Positions 56,339 to 64,000 of a stretch of 64,000 bases of DNA are shown here, in pieces. This DNA is from Lactobacillus iners DSM 13335. Lineage in GTDB: Bacteria > Bacillota > Bacilli > Lactobacillales > Lactobacillaceae. The position numbers and the translations under genes are program-made. The stretch's first letter is position 1. Each line of letters starts with the position of its first letter. The stretch spans positions 186,001 through 250,000 of the forward strand of contig NZ_GG700805.1 of assembly GCF_000160875.1 (NCBI RefSeq), in the 5' to 3' direction. The notes under the pieces are model-generated. The model worked only from the letters and a program-made list of their open reading frames with translations, had not been told where the DNA came from and did not search any database.

Positions 56339-56981
56339 TTATAAATACGCAAATAGTGGATTTAATCCTAAGTTAATAGAAAATGTAAGTTTGGTTGGTA
56401 AATATGATATGCCTTTAATAAAAAAGGAAGAAATAGAGGGAATTAAAGAATTTATCCCTTTTGAAAAAAGAAATTTGCATAATGAGAAGAATGTGGGAAT
56501 TCATTTTTACATTTACGATGGAGCATTCAAGCAAATATTAGACAATCCTCAAAAGTATATGGATGAATTGAAAAAGTTTAATGCTGTTATAAGTCCTGAT
56601 TTTTCAATTTGCTATGACATGCCTATTGTTAGACAAATGTATAGCACTTATATGAATAGAGTTATGGGTGCATACTATCAAAATAATGGTATAAAAGTAA
56701 TACCAAATGTAAGATGGGGCGACTCAAGAAGTTATGAATTTTGTTTTGAGGGATTAGAAAAAGAAGGGACTTATGCAATAGGATCATATGGTCAGATAAA
56801 AAGAAATTCAAATAGATACTATTTTGAAAAAGGATTAGAAGAATTTTTTAAAAGACTAAACCCACAAAAAATATATGTTTATGGTGCAATGCCAGATTCA
56901 ATATTCGGTAATTATATAAACGAAACTAATCTTATTTCCATTGAACCCTATACTTCAAAAATCTATAGGGGTGATATCTAA
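56331..56981 (+). CDS. DUF4417 protein
   Basis: 216 residues from TTG 56331, just after CTGGAGGG. Recognised as DUF4417 from IHFYIYDGAFKQILDNP, FNAVISPDFSICYDMP and VIPNVRWGDSRSYEFCFEGL. The family is common in phages and integrative elements, often beside a toxin-like gene; its activity is not known. Stop overlaps the next start by one base. Confidence 0.8.
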   Translation: MSNYKYANSGFNPKLIENVSLVGKYDMPLIKKEEIEGIKEFIPFEKRNLHNEKNVGIHFYIYDGAFKQILDNPQKYMDELKKFNAVISPDFSICYDMPIVRQMYSTYMNRVMGAYYQNNGIKVIPNVRWGDSRSYEFCFEGLEKEGTYAIGSYGQIKRNSNRYYFEKGLEEFFKRLNPQKIYVYGAMPDSIFGNYINETNLISIEPYTSKIYRGDI

Positions 56982-57394
56982 TGGGTGCCGGTAATAGCAG
57001 ATTATACAAAAACACTAAAGGAGCATTGAAACCAGAGCATTTAATGGATGAACTTAGGCAAAGTGGTGTTAAATTCAATGAAGAAGATGTGGTTATGATT
57101 ACAAAAACAAAGAAAAAAAGGCTTGTATGGCTAGAAAAAGGGAATGAAACAAAAGGTCTTAAGCATATAATTGATGGACATGAAAAGGATTTTAAAAATA
57201 AATTTGGTGTTTCTAAAGAAAATATACCTAGTGCAATAAAAGATATATTTGAAAATGGAACAGAAATAAGTTCTAAGAGAAAGAATAATGGATTAGAACA
57301 AGTTTACCTATATAAAGGAGAATATATCGTAATTACAGGAGTAGGAACAAATGGATTTATAGTATCAGTTTATCCAGGAGGAGGGTCAAGATAA
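56981..57394 (+). CDS. BECR-like RNase toxin candidate
   Basis: 137 residues, no signal peptide. The core WLEKGNETKGLKHIIDGHEKD, followed by a helix and SSKRKNNGLEQVYLYKGEYIVITGVG, resembles phage-associated toxin domains of the Barnase-EndoU-ColicinE5/RelE fold, with paired histidines as likely catalytic residues. It is a free-standing domain rather than the end of a large polymorphic toxin. Overlaps both neighbours by one base. Tentative call based on motif memory. Confidence 0.5.
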   Translation: MGAGNSRLYKNTKGALKPEHLMDELRQSGVKFNEEDVVMITKTKKKRLVWLEKGNETKGLKHIIDGHEKDFKNKFGVSKENIPSAIKDIFENGTEISSKRKNNGLEQVYLYKGEYIVITGVGTNGFIVSVYPGGGSR

Positions 57395-57726
57395 TGAAAA
57401 AATTAATAATAATGTTAGATTATATATCTGGTCCACTTTGGAAGGATATATATGATACAAAAAAGAAAGAATTAGTTACAGGAATAGATGTAGTTGATGA
57501 TGATGAATACATTCAAAATCTAAATGATGTAATTTCTGATTTATATTCATCATATTATAAAATCAATTACAATGATGAACCTGTGTATTTTGACAAGGAA
57601 CAAGAGAAAAAAGATAAATACAAAATGCTTGACCTGCTTGGGAAACTTATAAAAAGACTTGATGAAGTAAATGATGGCTCTTTTGAGATTGATGACAGAG
57701 AAACTGAGAGAGTTAAAAACTTATAA
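57394..57726 (+). CDS. Acidic small protein, candidate immunity factor
   Basis: 110 residues, strongly acidic in the middle (VVDDDEYIQNLNDV, NDEPVYFDKEQEKKDK), cytosolic. No family is named. It directly follows the toxin candidate with a one-base overlap, the expected place and charge for an immunity protein or antitoxin. Inference from context only. Confidence 0.5.
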   Translation: MKKLIIMLDYISGPLWKDIYDTKKKELVTGIDVVDDDEYIQNLNDVISDLYSSYYKINYNDEPVYFDKEQEKKDKYKMLDLLGKLIKRLDEVNDGSFEIDDRETERVKNL

Positions 57727-57911
57727 TGAAAGAATTAGATGTTGTAGGATTGAAAGAAGATTACAAAGAAATAAGTAAGGGAACAAAGGGAACAATTGTT
57801 TTAATTTATGATGATAAAAATTGTGAAGTTGAGTTTTTTGATAAAGATGGAGATACAATAGATGTAGTTATGACTCCTTTAAAAAAACTAGAACTAATAG
57901 AGTCATTCTAA
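57726..57911 (+). CDS. DUF4926 small protein
   Basis: 61 residues of the DUF4926 type: MKELDVVGLKEDYKEISKGTKGTIV then CEVEFFDKDGDTIDVVMTPL, a small SH3-like beta fold. Members are frequent in toxin-immunity arrays. Start overlaps the stop of the acidic protein; last gene of the chain. Confidence 0.75.
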   Translation: MKELDVVGLKEDYKEISKGTKGTIVLIYDDKNCEVEFFDKDGDTIDVVMTPLKKLELIESF

Positions 57912-57933
57912 TAGAATTTAAACTTTTGTAAAA

Positions 57934-57975
57934 AGAGCTTGTAAAAAATGAATCATACAAGCTCTATTCTTATAT
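57934..57975 (+). terminator. Terminator of the toxin-like gene chain
   Basis: AGAGCTTGTA (57934-57943) pairs with TACAAGCTCT (57956-57965), followed by a T-rich stretch. Confidence 0.7.
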
Positions 57976-58477
57976 TTATTTGAAAAAATTAACTTTATTA
58001 AACATCATGTCTTCTATCGTTAAGTTACAAAGGATAGCGTAAATTTACCAAGAGGATTAAGAAAATCTGATTCGTAAATAGAGAAGTTATATTCTGATTC
58101 TTCTTAAGATCAATATTTCTGAAATCACATTTAAATCCGGTACTGGTACTGGGACGAGACTAAAAATCTAAAAACGTCCTACAATTAGGTGAATTTAGTG
58201 ATACTCCAAAAAATAGAACCTAGTATTTTGGATGGTTTGGGATATATCGGACGTTTGGAAAAGAAGGGTGGGAGTAAATTTTTGGTAAAAATGGATAAAG
58301 AATTAAAAAAAGAATAATGCTGTGAATTGTTCTTAGTGGTTTAGAAAAATGCGATAGTCCTGGTATTTAGACTGGGATATTTGTATATTCGAATATTAAT
58401 TAGCTAAAAGCAATGACAATGATCTATATTAAAATAATAGATGTAAGGATTACTTAATAGTAAGGAGGATTAGAGAA
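57976..58477. other. Spacer with gene fragments
   Basis: No complete gene. A 39-codon frame from GTG 58198 to 58317 ends LGYIGRLEKKGGSKFLVKM, which looks like the end of a winged-helix domain and is probably a remnant. A GGACG/CGTCC hairpin lies near 58152-58178. The last 20 bases hold the AAGGAGG site of the next gene. Confidence 0.4.
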
Positions 58478-60772
58478 TTGCCAGAAATAAAATACAAAAA
58501 CTATTTAGACCATGAAATTCATGTTAAATTTGTAGATGGGATATTAAAACATAGTCAGAACTGGCAATGGTTTATTGAATATATTGAAGATAATTATAAC
58601 TTGTTAGACATAAGCTCGTATATTGAATATCAAAATAGAAGTAATTCTTTGATTCGTATCTTAAGCAATTTTATTAACATTTTAGAGATATGTGATTTTA
58701 ACTTTCAATTTAGAACAGTATTGTTACAAGAGATTTATGAAATATCAAAATATTATGTAGGAGCAACAGAAAGAGAGAACTGTGCGAAAAAGGTAAGTAG
58801 CGAGTTTTCTAAAATCCTTTTTTTATCAGTTTGGTTAACTAAATTACAAAATTCAGGAAATAATTCAAATTATATTATTGATAATCGATTCATGAATCAG
58901 AGAAACTTTCATCAAGCACTCAATATGCGAGAATTTGATTATGATAAAGATGAGATAATTTTATATTTAGAAAAAATAAAATTAACAGACTTTGAAAGAA
59001 TAAAACAACACATAGAGGATAACCTGAATAGAGTAGTTTATGGTCTTTCAGAAAATTTCTTTGATATGTATGGTGCTAGATTACTCTCGGGAAACTGTTT
59101 CAATTTTCAATCATTAGATAGAGAAGCAAGCTTAACTTGGCAAGAAAACACTTTATTAGATATGCTTCAGATTTCAATAAGAAATGGAGAAATAATCCCT
59201 ATATATTCAAATGGAGATAGTCTAGTTCCAAACTATAAATGTTGGACTTCAGATTTATTAAAACAGTTAAAAAAACATTTCAACAATCAGATTTCAGATT
59301 TCGTAATAGAATCTGTTGATTTTTTATTAAATCGAAAAGATCCAAATATAAAGACTATAGAGAGTCATTGTAACTTGTTTTTAGAGCTGATTAGGAAAGG
59401 TGAGGACTATGAAATATTGACTTCATCAACATATGAAATTTTGACTAAGTTGTTTGATGAAGGAGTCATGAATAGGATAGAAAAAACAGAAGTAATAAAA
59501 GAATTCTATAAAAATCTACACTCTATAACTTCCGTAAATCTATTAGTGAGACTTAGTTCTTCTTTTTCCCTACGTAAAGACCAAATGCAAAGTGTAAAAG
59601 ATTACATAGAAAATAAATATAGAGCCATTTCGTATATAAATGATATTCCAACTTTGACGCAATACTTAGAAAATACCGATATAGCAAGACATATTAATCA
59701 GTTTTATTATGATGAAACTAAGGATAGGTTCCTGAAGTTAATCAAAGATGTAAATGATATTTCAGTTGCGAATTTATTCTACCAAGCGATGTTATTTCTC
59801 ATATCTGTTAACCAAACTAATCAAATTGTTGATAAAAGAATTGTGAAACAAGATATGATCAATATTCAAGAGTATTGGCAAAAAAATAAATACCAAGAAC
59901 AAGTAAAGAATCTTCAGGAATTTACATATGGTACCCAGATTTCTACAGAAGAAGTAGAAAAATACAATAAAAGTATTATGGAGAATCCCATTATTGTTGC
60001 AAATAGTACTATTCTAGCTAAAGTTGATGACCTAATATCAGTTCTTGAAGAAACGTCTAAACATGCAGTAATACATATGGTTAGTAGAATTACACTGAAC
60101 AATATATTTCCAATTAAAGATACTGGTATAAATTTTGATAGACATGAAACAGACAATATCTTAAAAAAACAGGTGGAGAAAATTATAGAGCGATATGGAT
60201 ATAAATTTATAAATGTTTTAGATGTAGGCATTTATGTTGCTGCTATACATGAGAGATATAAAAATAATGTTTATTCAGTAATTGCTTTATTTAAGAAAGA
60301 AAAAGAATTATATGCATTGTTAGAAGAAATTATTGGAGTTAAGTTAATTCCATTTAATGAACAAATTTCTTTAGGCCACTTAACACAACTCTTTCCTTTA
60401 TTAGAAATTGAGATTAGACAACTTGGAAAGTTATTTGGAATTGTGCCATTTAAAGAGAATGTTGATGAATTTATGAAATTTAAAGATCCAAGTTCTATAT
60501 TAAGGGAGCTAATAGAAGATGTATATGAGGAGTTGGATGGGTTTGAGAGTGCTCCAGATTTATTATTCGTATATCACTTTATGTACAATAGTAATTCTCT
60601 AAACATTAGAAATGAATGTATTCATGGAAGAGATTATTTTGAAGGTTATATGCTTAAATTTGCTTTTAAAGTCACCATGTTAGCATTATATATGATTAGA
60701 TACAGAATTAATTTAATATTGGATAATAGTAGTAGCTACAATGAAGGATTAGTTCAAAAAAAAAAACTCTGA
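58478..60772 (+). CDS. Large HEPN-domain protein (DUF4209-like C-terminus)
   Basis: 764 residues from TTG 58478 after AAGGAGG. The protein is helical, without membrane segments. The C-terminus has R711-N-E-C-I-H716-G, the R-x4-H motif of HEPN ribonucleases, in a context (LNIRNECIHGRDYFEGY) like DUF4209. The first 640 residues are unassigned. A lone gene with AT-rich codons, flanked by mobile-element debris; an abortive-infection or phage-sensing role is plausible but inferred. Confidence 0.6.
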   Translation: MPEIKYKNYLDHEIHVKFVDGILKHSQNWQWFIEYIEDNYNLLDISSYIEYQNRSNSLIRILSNFINILEICDFNFQFRTVLLQEIYEISKYYVGATERENCAKKVSSEFSKILFLSVWLTKLQNSGNNSNYIIDNRFMNQRNFHQALNMREFDYDKDEIILYLEKIKLTDFERIKQHIEDNLNRVVYGLSENFFDMYGARLLSGNCFNFQSLDREASLTWQENTLLDMLQISIRNGEIIPIYSNGDSLVPNYKCWTSDLLKQLKKHFNNQISDFVIESVDFLLNRKDPNIKTIESHCNLFLELIRKGEDYEILTSSTYEILTKLFDEGVMNRIEKTEVIKEFYKNLHSITSVNLLVRLSSSFSLRKDQMQSVKDYIENKYRAISYINDIPTLTQYLENTDIARHINQFYYDETKDRFLKLIKDVNDISVANLFYQAMLFLISVNQTNQIVDKRIVKQDMINIQEYWQKNKYQEQVKNLQEFTYGTQISTEEVEKYNKSIMENPIIVANSTILAKVDDLISVLEETSKHAVIHMVSRITLNNIFPIKDTGINFDRHETDNILKKQVEKIIERYGYKFINVLDVGIYVAAIHERYKNNVYSVIALFKKEKELYALLEEIIGVKLIPFNEQISLGHLTQLFPLLEIEIRQLGKLFGIVPFKENVDEFMKFKDPSSILRELIEDVYEELDGFESAPDLLFVYHFMYNSNSLNIRNECIHGRDYFEGYMLKFAFKVTMLALYMIRYRINLILDNSSSYNEGLVQKKKL

Positions 60773-61174
60773 TTTTCGGTTCAAGAAAGAATGCGAATCT
60801 AATCTTTTTCCTTGGTATCAATTCCAAACTTAATAATGTGACTTTTATCAAGCATCATAGAGATCTGTATTGTTTAAGTTTAAATACTTTCTCTGTACTT
60901 TAATACAAGTATTTATAGTCAAGAATTTGAGAGATAAAATCGAATAATTTAAAACAAGGTGTCGTAGAAATATGGCACCTTTTTAAATGAGGAATTAGGC
61001 TTTATTTGATATAATTATCTTTAATAAGTTGAAGATGATTTAATACAAGTTTAAAGGTAAAATCAATGTAAAAAAATATATTATGAGCAAACAGAATTAG
61101 AAAATTGGTGTAAATGTCAAGAGAAATATGGCATATCCATTCTCTACTGCTTAATAAATCAAAAGAAAGTTCTG
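60773..61174. other. Gene-free spacer
   Basis: No open frame of note. A weak hairpin AAGGTG (60956-60961) / CACCTT (60976-60981) followed by T may terminate the HEPN gene. The rest is AT-rich sequence with scattered stops, leading into the relaxase remnant. Confidence 0.5.
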
Positions 61175-61625
61175 GTGATTAATATAGTAATTACAAAAAT
61201 ATACATTATAAAATCAGCTGTAAATTTGGCAATAGACTATATAATTAAGAGGGAAAAAATCTTGCTATCTTTATTCAAAAGTCACCAATCTACTGACCAT
61301 ATTCAGTTTATAAAAATACGAGAAGACAATGATACTAAAAGTACAGTTCTGCTTGATATTTAATTCAATCACTCAGCTCAATGAGCTAATCAAAAAATCT
61401 GTTGATGATAGACAAAACTTGCTAGATAAAATAAAGAAAATTGAAACTGAAATGAAGAGTTTATCACAAAATATGGAAAATATAAATTCTATAAATAAGT
61501 ATCGTGAAATTTATAAATGTCACAAGAAAAATCCTGAAGATAAGCAATTTGCAGAGGAATATTATAGTGAGCTTTCTGTTTATAAAATAGTCGTTAAAGA
61601 GATATTAGAAAACTATAAAAACTAA
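61175..61625 (+). pseudogene. MobA/VirD2-like relaxase remnant (N- and C-terminal pieces fused by deletion)
   Basis: The first frame (61175-61363) reads VITKIYIIKSAVNLAIDYI and QFIKIREDNDTKSTVL, the start of relaxases of Tn5252/Tn1549-like elements. In another frame (to 61625) LNELIKKSVDDRQNLLDKIKK and NKYREIYKCHKKNPEDKQF belong to the C-terminal coiled coil of the same family. The several hundred residues between, including the catalytic histidines, are gone. The joint lies near 61345-61370. Confidence 0.75.
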
Positions 61626-61752
61626 CAAATATAAAAGAAATACTATTAAATCTCGATAAATTGCAAAATTGCAAGAAAAAAAGAACACCCTTATGCAAGA
61701 GTATTCTTTGAATAAAGAACAATTTTCCGACCTTGTTCAATATAGAAAAACC
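61626..61752 (+). pseudogene. Relaxase C-terminal continuation, frameshifted
   Basis: After a missing base near 61616 the frame continues KLTNIKEILLNLDKLQ, then shifts again to MQEYSLNKEQFSDLVQYRK (from ATG 61693). Homology breaks at 61752. This is the expected continuation of the remnant above. Confidence 0.65.
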
Positions 61753-62163
61753 ACTATCCTTAAATACAAGAAACGGTACTAGTAAAAGAACAGTTAGATC
61801 ATCATATGGACATATAGAATACGAGGCTGGGATCAAATCTTATCCCAATTATCAATATTTTTTGGAGAAAGGTTTTAATTAAGATAATAATTTAGTATGA
61901 AATCGGCTGCAAATTTTCATGAAAATTTTACAGTTTATTAAAGTTGTGTACAATTAAAAAAACTCCATTCCTATAGGAATGACAAATATTGATACATAAA
62001 AAATGTATCAACCCTTACCCTTATATCAGGATTTAGGTTGATACACAAAATTATTTACAGACCCGCAAAAACGGCTATGGGCATTAAACTCATAGCCTTT
62101 CTACTTGCCACCTAAAAGACTCTCTAAATCAGTTTTCTAAAATCCCTAATTCAATGAGCCTTT
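61753..62163. other. Spacer with inverted repeats
   Basis: No gene. A 16-bp palindrome CATTCCTATAGGAATG (61966-61981), a hairpin GATACAT/ATGTATC (61991-62009), and an inverted pair TGTATCAACC (62004-62013) / GGTTGATACA (62036-62045) are visible. They may be terminators or recombination ends between two fused elements. Confidence 0.55.
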
Positions 62164-62259
62164 ATGCAAGAGTATTCTTTAAATAAAGAACAATTTTCTG
62201 ACCTTGTTCAGTATAGGAAAAACTATGAAAATTATTATGGGATAGAAGTGGAGAGATAA
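62164..62259 (+). pseudogene. Second relaxase C-terminus fragment
   Basis: 31 codons, MQEYSLNKEQFSDLVQYRK then NYENYYGIEVER and a stop, the natural end of the relaxase family. Over the 19 shared codons it differs from 61693-61751 only at synonymous positions, so it comes from a related second relaxase gene rather than a fresh duplication. Confidence 0.7.
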
Positions 62260-62307
62260 AAATCTATAAGCGTTGCTTACATTTATTAAAAAGACTTGAC
62301 ATAATTC

Positions 62308-62356
62308 GTTTACAATGGTAAACCTATTTTAAGGATTTTTGTTTACATATGTAAAC
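62308..62356 (+). promoter_or_regulatory. Two CopY operators (cop boxes) in the copY promoter
   Basis: GTTTAC-AATG-GTAAAC (62308-62323) and GTTTAC-ATAT-GTAAAC (62341-62356) are 33 bp apart, three helical turns. The second contains the cop-box consensus TACANNTGTA exactly. TTGACA (62296-62301) lies just upstream. CopY should sit here until copper or loss of zinc releases it. Confidence 0.88.
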
Positions 62357-62374
62357 GACGAGGCGGAAAGGAGA

Positions 62375-62824
62375 ATGAGCACAATAGGACTTAATACTTA
62401 TATCACAGATGCAGAATGGGAAGTCATGCGTGTAGTTTGGGCAAATGATCGAGTAACTAGTAAAAAAGTCATTACCGTATTGCAAGAAAAAATGGACTGG
62501 ACACAATCCACTATCAAAACGATCTTAGGTCGATTAGTTGAAAAAGGCGTACTAAATACAGAGCAAGAAGGTAGAAAGTTTATTTACACTGCCAATATTG
62601 AAGCGACAGAAGCCGTAATGGATTATGCAGAAGATATTTTTAATCGTATTTGCAATAAGAAAGTCGGAAATGTAATAGGAAGCATCATTGAAGATCATGT
62701 TTTAAGCTTCGATGATATAGATCAACTAGAAAAAATATTAGAGATGAAAAAATCTTTCGCAGTAGAAGAAGTGGATTGCAATTGTCCAGAAGGACAATGC
62801 AAATGTCATTTACATCATCATTAA
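62375..62824 (+). CDS. copY: CopY/TcrY-family copper-responsive repressor
   Basis: 149 residues from ATG 62375 after GGAAAGGAG. N-terminal winged helix of the BlaI/MecI/CopY family (ITDAEWEVMRVVWANDRVTSKKVI). The C-terminal C-x-C-x4-C-x-C metal site (CNCPEGQCKC) is the CopY signature. It represses itself and the downstream ATPase gene through the two operators. Confidence 0.95.
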   Translation: MSTIGLNTYITDAEWEVMRVVWANDRVTSKKVITVLQEKMDWTQSTIKTILGRLVEKGVLNTEQEGRKFIYTANIEATEAVMDYAEDIFNRICNKKVGNVIGSIIEDHVLSFDDIDQLEKILEMKKSFAVEEVDCNCPEGQCKCHLHHH

Positions 62825-62843
62825 GAATAAGGAGGAATTTAAA

Positions 62844-64000
62844 ATGAACAATAACAACAAACATTCATCCCACAGTCACCATAATCATGGCGACATGGAT
62901 CATTCAAAACATGAGCATGGAATCACAGATGAACATGGAGACCATAAGGATCAACATCAAGAACATCATGCTGGGCATGATCACAGCGGGCACGGAGGGC
63001 ATGACCACCATCATCACGGAAACTTTAAGGAACTTTTCTTAAAATCATTGCCACTAGGAATCATTATTATGCTCTTATCCCCTATGGCTGGGTTTGACCT
63101 ACCATTCCAGTTTACTTTTCCATATTCTGATATTGTAGTAGCTATTTTATCTACTATATTAATTATTTATGGTGGACGTCCATTCTATCAAGGGGCAGTT
63201 GACGAATTTAAACAAAAAGAACCTGGAATGATGGCACTCGTTTCTTTAGGCTTAAGTGTTTCATATTTATATAGTATTTATACTGTAATAGCAAGCTACG
63301 TAACAGTTGAACAAATTATGGATTTTTTCTTTGAATTTGCTTCATTACTATTAATCATGTTATTAGGTCACTGGATTGAGATGAAAGCAATTGGAGAAGC
63401 AGGAGATGCACAAGAAGAACTGGCTAAGCTAGTACCAAAAGATGCTCATGTAGTATTAGATGACGATTCAATAGAAACACGACCAGTTGCTGACTTAAAG
63501 GTAGGTGATTTAATTCGAGTTCAAGCTGGAGAAAATGTGCCAGCAGACGGAACTATCGAGCGTGGCGAATCACGTGTAAATGAAGCTCTTTTGACTGGAG
63601 AATCAAAAGCAGTTAAAAAAGGTCCTGGCGATGAAGTAATTGGGGGTTCAACAAATGGAGAAGGGGTTCTTTATATTAAAGTACTTGAGACAGGTGATAA
63701 ATCCTTTATATCTCAAGTACAGGATTTAATCAGCCAAGCTCAAAGTCAACCTTCTCGTGCAGAAAATATTGCTCAAAAGGTTGCAGGGTGGCTCTTCTAT
63801 ATTGCGGTAACTGCCGCACTAATAGCTTTTGTAGTATGGACGCTTATAGCGGACATCCCAACGGCAGTAAAATTTGCTATCACAACATTAGTTATAGCTT
63901 GTCCTCACGCTTTGGGTCTAGCTATTCCATTGGTCACCGCTCGTAGCACAAGCTTAGGGGCAAGTCATGGCTTACTAGTAAAAGACCGTGAGGCTTTAGA
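62844..64000 (+). CDS. copB: Copper-exporting P1B-type ATPase CopB-like, 5' part
   Basis: The first 385 codons are visible; the gene runs past the window end. The N-terminus (residues 5-60) is extremely histidine-rich, as in CopB. Membrane helices follow, then the actuator motif LLTGESKA and the intramembrane C353-P-H motif, characteristic of CopB-type pumps (CPC would mark CopA). The DKTGT phosphorylation site is beyond the edge. GGAGGAATTT precedes ATG 62844, 19 nt after copY. Confidence 0.93.
   Translation, partial: MNNNNKHSSHSHHNHGDMDHSKHEHGITDEHGDHKDQHQEHHAGHDHSGHGGHDHHHHGNFKELFLKSLPLGIIIMLLSPMAGFDLPFQFTFPYSDIVVAILSTILIIYGGRPFYQGAVDEFKQKEPGMMALVSLGLSVSYLYSIYTVIASYVTVEQIMDFFFEFASLLLIMLLGHWIEMKAIGEAGDAQEELAKLVPKDAHVVLDDDSIETRPVADLKVGDLIRVQAGENVPADGTIERGESRVNEALLTGESKAVKKGPGDEVIGGSTNGEGVLYIKVLETGDKSFISQVQDLISQAQSQPSRAENIAQKVAGWLFYIAVTAALIAFVVWTLIADIPTAVKFAITTLVIACPHALGLAIPLVTARSTSLGASHGLLVKDREAL

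Noticed and set aside
1-64000. rRNA or tRNA genes
   Set aside because: No cloverleaf-like or 16S/23S/5S segment was recognised in either strand by reading; a tRNA scan would be decisive.

Overview
The window reads as the chromosome of a low-GC lactic acid bacterium, most likely a Lactobacillus of the delbrueckii group (L. iners, L. jensenii and L. gasseri are candidates; the species is an inference). Reasons are the AT-rich codon use, the zinc-type S14, the rplQ-ecfA1-ecfA2-ecfT-truA-rplM-rpsI order, an L17 downstream element, PepC, and many TTG/GTG starts after strong Shine-Dalgarno sites.

Housekeeping part, 1-41649. (i) 1-8377 is the distal half of the S10/spc/alpha ribosomal operon (rplN to rplQ, with secY, adk, infA, rpmJ, rpoA). 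(ii) 8402-12823 holds a 3' structured element, the ECF transporter core ecfA1A2T, truA and rplM-rpsI behind an L13-type leader. (iii) 12918-19589 is a giant membrane-anchored surface protein. (iv) 19627-34177 is a mixed metabolic stretch: SMR and CDF transporters, a DJ-1 protein, two histidine phosphatases, a P-loop kinase, pepC, dut-radA, gltX, cysS-mrnC-rlmB, a SigH/ComX-like sigma factor and an MFS transporter. (v) 34361-37818 is rpmG-secE-nusG, rplK-rplA and rplJ-rplL, with L1-site-like hairpins and an L10 leader. (vi) 37897-39908 (minus strand) is xpt-pbuX under a guanine riboswitch, followed by guaA.

Accessory part, 41642-64000. The 3' end of guaA is the left edge of an integrative island. 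A 140-160 bp direct repeat that starts on the last codons of guaA is found again at 43269 and brackets a HEPN-domain gene. Next comes a tight four-gene defence-like operon (43492-50077): an MmeI-like DNA methyltransferase, a small Abi/HEPN-like protein, a DExH helicase and a GIY-YIG nuclease. A promoter and a terminator then frame about 350 nt of highly structured non-coding sequence. The mobility genes follow (YdcP-like, membrane protein, FtsK/TcpA-like ATPase, HUH Rep, DUF3173, tyrosine integrase). Rep carries a nonsense codon and a frameshift and the integrase a 1-nt deletion, so the element looks grounded while its cargo is intact.

A second accessory block starts at about 55.1 kb. A 36-bp perfect palindrome lies before an XRE regulator/ImmA-type peptidase pair and a chain of overlapping genes (50-aa peptide, DUF4417, BECR-like toxin candidate, acidic protein, DUF4926). 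Then come a 764-aa HEPN protein, scattered relaxase remnants from at least two related elements, and a copper locus (copY with two operators, and a copB-type ATPase cut by the window end).

Best candidates for something undescribed are the methyltransferase/helicase/GIY-YIG operon, the structured RNA next to it, the nested DUF4417-toxin chain, and the att-repeat-bracketed HEPN gene.
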